This document shows positions 58,960 to 64,000 of a stretch of DNA of 64,000 bases, piece after piece. The position numbers and the translations under genes are program-made. The DNA comes from JABMNT01 sp048262655 (lineage in GTDB: Bacteria > Pseudomonadota > Alphaproteobacteria > Rhodospirillales > Casp-alpha2), in the NCBI GenBank assembly GCA_048262655.1, contig JBLXEY010000009.1:62001-126000 (forward strand), written 5' to 3'. The first letter of the stretch is position 1. The number at the start of each line of letters is the position of its first letter. Under the pieces are notes generated by a model, which was not told where the DNA came from, did not search any database, and was given only the letters and a program-made list of their open reading frames with translations.

Positions 58960-59595
58960 GTGAGCACACAAAAACATCTTATCATTATGGCGAAAGAGCC
59001 GCGCATCGGGCGCGTTAAAACTCGGCTTGCCTCAGATATCGGGACTGTAAAAGCTTGGTCGTTTTATCGGCATACACTGGCCCGTATCGTTGGCACGTTG
59101 GCTCGTGACACGCGTTGGCAGACCTGGCTCGCGGTTAGCCCGAATAGGTCCGTATCATCGCACCGTGTTTGGCCTGCTGGCGTTCCACGCTTCGATCAGG
59201 GGACAGGGAATTTGGGCGCACGTATGGAGCGAGCGATGCAAACAGTCGGAGGCAGAGGCCCTGTTGTTCTGATTGGTGCTGACATACCCGAAATCACACC
59301 CAACCAAATTGCAAATGCCTTTAGCGTTCTAGGTCACAACGATGTGGTCTTTGGCCCGGCAGAAGATGGTGGCTTTTGGCTGGTCGGGCAAAGGCGACGC
59401 CCCCGGTTCCTGGAGTTATTTACAGATGTTCGCTGGTCACATGCCGAAACTTTGAATGACACCCTGCGAAATATTGGTCAATCTGCCGACACGGGTTTTA
59501 TCACCCCTCTTGCGGATGTCGACGATGGTGAGAGCTATCAAAACTACTTGAACCGTAAAGCCAGGATACAAGGGCTTCCCAATTTTCAGTGTTGA
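58960..59595 (+). CDS. TIGR04282 family glycosyltransferase (DUF2064)
   Basis: The 211-residue protein has a nucleotidyltransferase-like fold of the cofC/DUF2064 type: LIIMAKEPRIGRVKTRLA at the start, GNLGARMERAM, VVLIGADIPEITPNQIANA and FGPAEDGGFWLVGQRR. It pairs with the TIGR04283 enzyme. I chose GTG 58960, with AGGA 8 bases before it; a TTG one codon earlier is possible. Confidence 0.87.
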   Translation: MSTQKHLIIMAKEPRIGRVKTRLASDIGTVKAWSFYRHTLARIVGTLARDTRWQTWLAVSPNRSVSSHRVWPAGVPRFDQGTGNLGARMERAMQTVGGRGPVVLIGADIPEITPNQIANAFSVLGHNDVVFGPAEDGGFWLVGQRRRPRFLELFTDVRWSHAETLNDTLRNIGQSADTGFITPLADVDDGESYQNYLNRKARIQGLPNFQC

Positions 59596-59660
59596 TCACA
59601 ATTCGGGTTTCCGTAATATAAAAGGCTTGTAACATTTGTTGCTGGAGCAGGTAACGCCCC

Positions 59661-59972
59661 ATGGCCGGTCAACAGGTCGACGACCAATCGAAAGACTATT
59701 CCTGGTTCAAGCTCCTGTGTCTGTTTATTGGCATAGGCGCGTTGGTGGTCGCCAGCTATTATTGTTCCAGCACTGGTTATTCTTTGATCCCGATCGTCGT
59801 CGTTTGTTTGTGCGGGATTATTTTGTCGCTGACAAAAGCCATATTAGGGGGCGAGTGGGCGGTCTATATTGCGTTTATGAACTCTATGGCAATTGGCTTG
59901 GGTGGCCTCATTATCGCCGCTGCCGGACTTGGCATACTGGCATCCCCGTTACTGATTTATTTCTCAATCTAG
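59661..59972 (+). CDS. Small hypothetical membrane protein
   Basis: The 103-residue protein has a hydrophilic N-terminus (MAGQQVDDQSKDYSWFK) and three predicted helices (LLCLFIGIGALVVASYY, SLIPIVVVCLCGIILSL, and MAIGLGGLIIAAAGLGILAS). GGAG and AGG elements precede the ATG. The composition is that of a true membrane protein, whereas the overlapping frame 59636-60133 is rich in Arg/His and not credible. No family recognised. Confidence 0.65.
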   Translation: MAGQQVDDQSKDYSWFKLLCLFIGIGALVVASYYCSSTGYSLIPIVVVCLCGIILSLTKAILGGEWAVYIAFMNSMAIGLGGLIIAAAGLGILASPLLIYFSI

Positions 59973-60024
59973 AGAAACAGGCCTTTCACTTCAAAAACAC
60001 GTCACGTATTTTTGCTCAGGCGTC

Positions 60025-60228
60025 TTACGGCAACCCAATGCGCATCAGACCTTCCGAACCCCGTTTCATACGTTGCAGATCTTTGCATTGCTGTGTGATC
60101 TTCCAGCCTTCAACTGTAAAATCAGGCCGGTGACGCAGAAGTACATTCACTTGTTATCGGGTTTTATCATCGTCACCCATATCGAGATACACCAACGCAG
60201 CATCAACATGGCCTAGACCGACCAAGCA
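60025..60228 (-). pseudogene. Remnant of a TPR/adenylate-cyclase-type protein C-terminus
   Basis: In one minus-strand frame the region reads CLVGLGHVDAALVYLD, an internal TAA (60154-60156), then VNVLLRHRPDFTVEGW, and it ends GLMRIGLP with a stop at 60025. A TPR-like helix followed by LLRxRPDFTVExW and a terminal GL(R)xAGLP is the ending typical of proteins with a cyclase domain plus TPR repeats. There is no start and the frame is interrupted, so only a decayed fragment remains. Recognition is from memory of the family ending. Confidence 0.5.
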
Positions 60229-60256
60229 TCATTCCTCTTCGATAAATTCAAAGGCC

Positions 60257-60871
60257 CTATAAAAGACCGTAGGACCGGAGATCGGTTTCCAAAAACGCGA
60301 TATCGAAAAACCGATGGACATGGAAGCCGAGTTCAAGGGCAGCACGCGCGTTTTCTTCCGAATCATCGACAAACAGAACATCTTCCGCCCGCCGGTCCAG
60401 CTTGGCCAGCACAGTTTCAAAAGCCGCAGGTTCCGGTTTACGTGCGCCTAATTCAGCCGAGCAATAAAGACGATCGCCAAAGATCTGTGGGATGTCTGTG
60501 TGAAGATCCAGCAGACCGTCTCGGATCACTGTACTGTTATTTGTTAAACCAGAGACCACGCACTGCGATGACAGCTCCTTGACCAAGCCGATCAGGATCT
60601 CATTGGCTTCAAAGGCGCTGGTCAATGCGTTCTGAAAAGTTGCTCGATCAAGGTTCGAACCGCACAGCCTGTTAAATTCTTCAAGACTCTGATCCGCGTC
60701 TAACTCGCCCGTTTCACATTTCAGATCGAAGTTGGTCGCAAAAACACGGTCCTCAACTTCTTTATCAGGCAAACCACAAAGTTCAGAAATGTATCGGAGA
60801 CGACGTCCTGGATCGAAGGCAAAAAGAACCCCTCCCATGTCGAACAAAACGGCGTTCGGCTCAGCGGCCAT
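60257..60871 (-). CDS. HAD-IA family hydrolase
   Basis: This 204-residue haloacid dehalogenase-like protein has motif I VLFDMGGVLFAFD (with Gly in place of the second acidic residue, as in the YihX-like group), motif II VVSGLTNNS, and motif III/IV LGARKPEPAAFE and VLFVDDSEENARAALELGF. A small phosphorylated metabolite such as a sugar phosphate is the likely substrate. The next gene on this strand upstream is moaB, 27 bp away, so they may be co-transcribed. Confidence 0.87.
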   Translation of the reverse strand: MAAEPNAVLFDMGGVLFAFDPGRRLRYISELCGLPDKEVEDRVFATNFDLKCETGELDADQSLEEFNRLCGSNLDRATFQNALTSAFEANEILIGLVKELSSQCVVSGLTNNSTVIRDGLLDLHTDIPQIFGDRLYCSAELGARKPEPAAFETVLAKLDRRAEDVLFVDDSEENARAALELGFHVHRFFDIAFLETDLRSYGLL

Positions 60872-60898
60872 ATCTCACGGTCCCCATGTGTCTATGTA

Positions 60899-61432
60899 TT
60901 AGGAAATATGCTCTTTCAAGCGCGGCATTAATTCGACGAAATTACACGGCTTGTGACGAATATCCAGTTGCTCATGCAATATCTCATCCCAACCGTCTTT
61001 GCAGGCACCGGGTGATCCTGGCAAGGCAAACAGGTAGGTCCCGTTTGCCACGCCCGCGCAGGCCCGCGATTGCACCGTCGAGGTTTTGATTTTCTGATAA
61101 CTGATCCAGCGAAATAATTCGCCGAAGCCAGGAATATCTTTTTCCCAGACTTCTGCAAAGGCCTCGGGCGTCACGTCGCGGCCCGTTACGCCGGTCCCCC
61201 CTGTCGAGATAACGGCGTCAATCTCCGGGTTTTCGATCCAAGCACGAAGCTGCTCAACGATCAAAGGAACTTCATCTTTTATAATGGCACGATCCGCCAG
61301 ATGGTGTCCGTCATTTTTCAGCCGATCAACCAGCGTATCTCCCGATTTGTCGTCGGCCAAGGTGCGCGTGTCCGATACCGTCATGATCGCTATGTTTACA
61401 GCGCGGAATTCTGTATCAGTTGAAATTGGCAT
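60899..61432 (-). CDS. moaB: Molybdenum cofactor biosynthesis protein B
   Basis: The 177-residue MoaB/MogA family protein adenylylates molybdopterin. Motifs are IAIMTVSDTRTLADDKSGDTL, VISTGGTGVTGRDVTPEA and LPGSPGACKDGW. I chose ATG 61432: the family starts shortly before AVNIAIMTVSDTR and AGGAGG lies 12 bases upstream, inside the end of the lytic transglycosylase gene (17-bp overlap). The frame is open to 61507 but reads transglycosylase DNA there. Confidence 0.9.
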   Translation of the reverse strand: MPISTDTEFRAVNIAIMTVSDTRTLADDKSGDTLVDRLKNDGHHLADRAIIKDEVPLIVEQLRAWIENPEIDAVISTGGTGVTGRDVTPEAFAEVWEKDIPGFGELFRWISYQKIKTSTVQSRACAGVANGTYLFALPGSPGACKDGWDEILHEQLDIRHKPCNFVELMPRLKEHIS

Positions 61433-63257
61433 CGGTCGTCGCGACCTCCTGACGGTCTTGCCCTTGCGGCATGTAAAGGGGCCATACCCCCTTGGCCAGA
61501 GCATCAAGCGAGGGGGATTGCTGTCCCAATTGATCGCGGTAAATCCATAGATTACTCAAAACCCGTTCAATAAACACCCGTGTTTCCCGTGCTGGAATGC
61601 TCTCAATAAAAAACAATGGATCATCCATATACTCGGTCGATTTACGCCACTTGTTGAGATTGCCAGGCCCACCATTCCAGGCTGCCGCCATCAGAAACAA
61701 ACTGCCATTGATTTTCTTGTCTTTGAGTAAAATTTCAATGTATTTCTGACCCAGCGTCAGATTGATTTCAGGTTCATATAAATGCGAACGCTTTTTCGAT
61801 CTGAATTGGCGGTCTTTGGCAACAAAGCTTGCCGTACCTGGCATGAGTTGCATAAGTCCGCGTGCGCCCGCATAACTTTTGGCTTTTGGGTTGAAAAGTG
61901 ATTCCTGACGGATCAACGCATAGATAAGCGCCCTGTCAACCCGGAACCCTTCGCCCGGCGTCCAGGCAGGAATGGGGTAAGCCGCACCATCAAAACCACC
62001 ACCGTTTGGATACAATTGATAATCAAGTTTTACCGCGAGCGACGCCATGTTTCCGCGCGCAGCCAGGGCCAGAATGCCTTTTGCAACGTCTTTACTGGCG
62101 CCCAGCGCCATATTTCGCAGTTCACGCTCCGCCCGTCCCGTATCACCAATTTGCAACAGGGCAACAGCCCTTCGGCCCCTTGGCAACTCGGTCAGGTTCG
62201 ACACGGTGTCACCATCGAGGCTAGGCATGGACCAATTGAGACCCTTGCCCTGGCCGAGGACACGGCGTGCAAGCAACCCATAGAATGTGCGCCCATTTTC
62301 GGCAGCCGTCTTGAAGTAGGCGTTCACTTTATGCGGCTGTCGGGTTACCAGATAAGCGCGTCCTGCCCAAAAAGCGGCTGCGGCATGAAACCAATCGTCA
62401 TCTCGGCTTAACTCCGCGGCCTTGGCAAATTGATCAGCAGCCTTTTTCTTATCACCCAGACGCCAATGCGCGAGACCTGTCGTCCAATGGGCCTGCGGGA
62501 CGTACTTACCCGAGCGAGCAGCGGCGTTTCCCGCCCACTTCAAGGCCCAGTCATCGCGGCCTGCAGAAAAATAGGCCTGCCCCAACTTGGCTGCATATTC
62601 GTCATATTCTTGTTCGCTGAACAACGAGCGTGCTGTTTTTGTTGCGAGTGCGCGTTTTGCGACCAATGTATGGCCACGCCGCAAAGCATTTCGAATGTGG
62701 CGCTTTAGGGAACGGACCTTGGATCGAGAACCAGAACTTAATTTTTTGGACGGTATCCTGAGCGCTGTCGATTTTGCCCTCGCCGTTCCGCCAGACAGTT
62801 TTGCGGGGCGTCGGGGAGCTTTCCAATTTGCTGGTTTTCTGCGCAATGCCAGCTTGTAAATTTGTGCGGCTTGCGGCAGATCGTAATACCGTTCCATCCA
62901 AGCCTTAAGCTCTTTATATTTGCTACGGTAACGGGTCGGATGAAGATAGCGCTGTGCGAGCACATGCCCGAGAAGGACATTATCGCGCAACTTTTTGATG
63001 AGACGGTCCGCCTCTTTCCATTTTCCTGTTTTTTGAACCTTAAAGATGCGCTGATAAATATTGACATCAGAGGCAGGTAAAATTTGCGGAAACTCGACCT
63101 CTCGACCGAATCCCCGCGTCGCCAGAGAGACCGCTTCGTAAGGCTTGGGTAACTTGACAGATTGCCCGTCGTCTTCCGCAAACACTGCAGGCGATAGAAC
63201 GAATCCGGCCACGGCTGCCATTAGCGGCAGCAAGAATTTAAATTTTTCAGGCTTCAT
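61416..63257 (-). CDS. Soluble lytic murein transglycosylase (Slt70-like)
   Basis: The 613-residue periplasmic enzyme has a signal peptide (LPLMAAVAGFVLSPAVFAE, residues 10-28) and a long superhelical domain of TPR-like repeats (HWTTGLAHWRLGDKKKAADQF). The C-terminal catalytic SLT domain has the glutamate in IRQESLFNPKAKSYAGARG, LMQLMPGTA and AAWNGGPGNLNKW. It cleaves peptidoglycan with formation of 1,6-anhydro-muramic acid. Basic stretches near residues 140-200 are longer than usual. Confidence 0.9.
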   Translation of the reverse strand: MKPEKFKFLLPLMAAVAGFVLSPAVFAEDDGQSVKLPKPYEAVSLATRGFGREVEFPQILPASDVNIYQRIFKVQKTGKWKEADRLIKKLRDNVLLGHVLAQRYLHPTRYRSKYKELKAWMERYYDLPQAAQIYKLALRRKPANWKAPRRPAKLSGGTARAKSTALRIPSKKLSSGSRSKVRSLKRHIRNALRRGHTLVAKRALATKTARSLFSEQEYDEYAAKLGQAYFSAGRDDWALKWAGNAAARSGKYVPQAHWTTGLAHWRLGDKKKAADQFAKAAELSRDDDWFHAAAAFWAGRAYLVTRQPHKVNAYFKTAAENGRTFYGLLARRVLGQGKGLNWSMPSLDGDTVSNLTELPRGRRAVALLQIGDTGRAERELRNMALGASKDVAKGILALAARGNMASLAVKLDYQLYPNGGGFDGAAYPIPAWTPGEGFRVDRALIYALIRQESLFNPKAKSYAGARGLMQLMPGTASFVAKDRQFRSKKRSHLYEPEINLTLGQKYIEILLKDKKINGSLFLMAAAWNGGPGNLNKWRKSTEYMDDPLFFIESIPARETRVFIERVLSNLWIYRDQLGQQSPSLDALAKGVWPLYMPQGQDRQEVATTDANFN

Positions 63258-63398
63258 GTTTGTCCCGTAACCCTAAGAGCTTTTGGCTTTTATACTGGAA
63301 TCAGCGCCCATCTACAACCACTCAGAAGCAACACAGGCGGCTTCAACCGCTTGCCACTAGCGTTTTAATCAGCCCACGAAGACGTCGTTCATTGCAGA

Positions 63399-64000
63399 TT
63401 AAGCATTTAGTTTTTCTTTGATCATCAGCAAATCCTGCCAGGCAGCGCGTTTTTGGGCAGGCGTTCGCAATAAATATGCGGGATGAAACATAGCTGTTGC
63501 ATCGATCGGGCTTTCCGCTGCCTCTGGTTTATAGGTGAACCATCGTCCCCGAAGGCGACCAACACCTTGAGATTCTGCTAATAACGCTTTTGAAGCGGGT
63601 CCGCCTAACGTTACCAGTATCTTTGGGGAAACCAGTTCGATAAGCCGAGCAATAAACGGTGCACAAATTGCGGTTTCCTGTAACGTCGGCGTGCGATTCC
63701 CGGGTGGTCGCCAAAAGACCGTATTTGAAATCATAATCTGGCTGCGCTCAACCCCGATTGATGCCAGCATTTTGTTCAATAATTCGCCGCTGGGGCCGAC
63801 AAATGGACACCCCTGCCGATCTTCCTGTGCGCCCGGTGCTTCTCCGACAAACATCAAATCTGCCGACGGATTTCCATCGCAGAAAACAAGGTTGGTAGCT
63901 GTTTTTTTGAGAGCGCATCCGTCGAAGGTCTCTAGCGCCGTTTGCAAGGCTGCGACATCTGCCGCTTGCGCAGCAACCGCACGCGCCGATTTAACGGCTT
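63399..64000 (-). CDS. Uracil-DNA glycosylase family 4-type protein (5' end outside the window)
   Basis: The frame runs off the right edge: before the TTG at 63947 it continues without a stop as AVKSARAVAAQAADVAALQ. The visible 199 residues have family 4-type motifs GEAPGAQEDRQGCPFVGPSG, NTVFWRPPGNRTPT and HPAYLLRTP. The first cysteine region reads DGCALKKTATNLVFCDG, so the usual CxxC iron-sulfur pair is CxLK here, as in some alphaproteobacterial members. The protein removes uracil from DNA. Confidence 0.85.
   Translation of the reverse strand, partial: AVKSARAVAAQAADVAALQTALETFDGCALKKTATNLVFCDGNPSADLMFVGEAPGAQEDRQGCPFVGPSGELLNKMLASIGVERSQIMISNTVFWRPPGNRTPTLQETAICAPFIARLIELVSPKILVTLGGPASKALLAESQGVGRLRGRWFTYKPEAAESPIDATAMFHPAYLLRTPAQKRAAWQDLLMIKEKLNA

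Noticed and set aside
59636..60133. 165-codon frame overlapping the small membrane protein gene
   Set aside because: Arg/His/Cys-rich composition without any pattern; the overlapping frame at 59661 has proper membrane helices and a ribosome binding site.
1..64000. Mobile elements, prophage, CRISPR, toxin-antitoxin or defence genes, tRNA and rRNA genes
   Set aside because: No transposase, integrase, repeat-spacer array, nuclease/toxin pair, or cloverleaf-like sequence was recognised in any gap.

Overview
The window is a stretch of chromosomal core and housekeeping DNA from an alphaproteobacterium, most likely a marine member of the Rhodospirillales sensu lato. This is inferred from family content, not from any search. 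The evidence is the cell-cycle methyltransferase CcrM, a TIGR02302/DUF4175 protein after lysA, DUF2125 and DUF1127 proteins, an MJ0042 zinc-ribbon protein divergent from ftsEX, the ethylmalonyl-CoA pathway, a HIG1-like protein before the cobalamin adenosyltransferase and etfBA, and a NaChBac-type sodium channel. I see no rRNA, tRNA, CRISPR array, insertion sequence, prophage or integrase. Base composition and codon use look even throughout.

Layout. 1-3.4 kb: the end of a short-chain dehydrogenase gene, a strong hairpin, an exported FG-GAP/VCBS protein overlapping a DMT exporter, a cupin and a methyltransferase. 3.6-6.5 kb: an overlapping operon of chorismate mutase/PDT-like protein, hisC and tyrA, for tyrosine synthesis. 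6.5-13.4 kb: a DUF350 protein with a periplasmic-type serine protease, DUF2125, an EamA transporter, ChaC, a stand-alone nucleotidyl cyclase and the B12-dependent ribonucleotide reductase. 13.6-16.8 kb: ftsE-ftsX-ydcF-plsC. 17-24.7 kb: zinc-ribbon protein, and the set argH-lptM-lysA-TIGR02302 with tlpA divergent. 24.7-29.3 kb: bacteriohemerythrin behind an FNR-like box, sodium channel, DUF1127 protein, aminopeptidase P.

29.3-39.7 kb is a CoA-metabolism island. A minus-strand operon encodes a VOC protein, a class III CoA-transferase, an HMG-CoA-lyase-like enzyme and a LysR regulator that appears to start at ATT. The ethylmalonyl-CoA pathway genes follow: ecm, then divergently ccr, a small tail-anchored protein gene, and mcd. 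40-46.4 kb: SDR, LysE exporter, RraA-like/LLM oxidoreductase pair, GFA protein, and leuA behind a leucine-rich leader peptide with a hairpin. 46.5-50.7 kb: cold-shock protein and HIG1-like/pduO/etfB/etfA/hbd, closed by a good terminator. ECM, NrdJ and PduO make cobalamin a recurring theme: PduO makes the cofactor that the two enzymes need. EtfAB are the general electron acceptor for acyl-CoA dehydrogenases such as MCD.

50.7-64 kb: ccrM with a cluster of GANTC sites at its start, rnhB, a CPA2 antiporter with a basic tail, a GNAT enzyme, a PA0069-type radical SAM protein, a YqaA protein, a GcvA-type regulator, a 52-residue protein with its own terminator, an arsenosugar-type glycosyltransferase pair, a gene remnant, an HAD hydrolase, moaB, a soluble lytic transglycosylase, and a family 4-type uracil-DNA glycosylase cut by the window edge.

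I found no clearly new multi-gene system. The best leads are regulatory: the leuA leader, the ccrM GANTC cluster, the ATT-initiated LysR gene and the FNR-like box before the hemerythrin gene.
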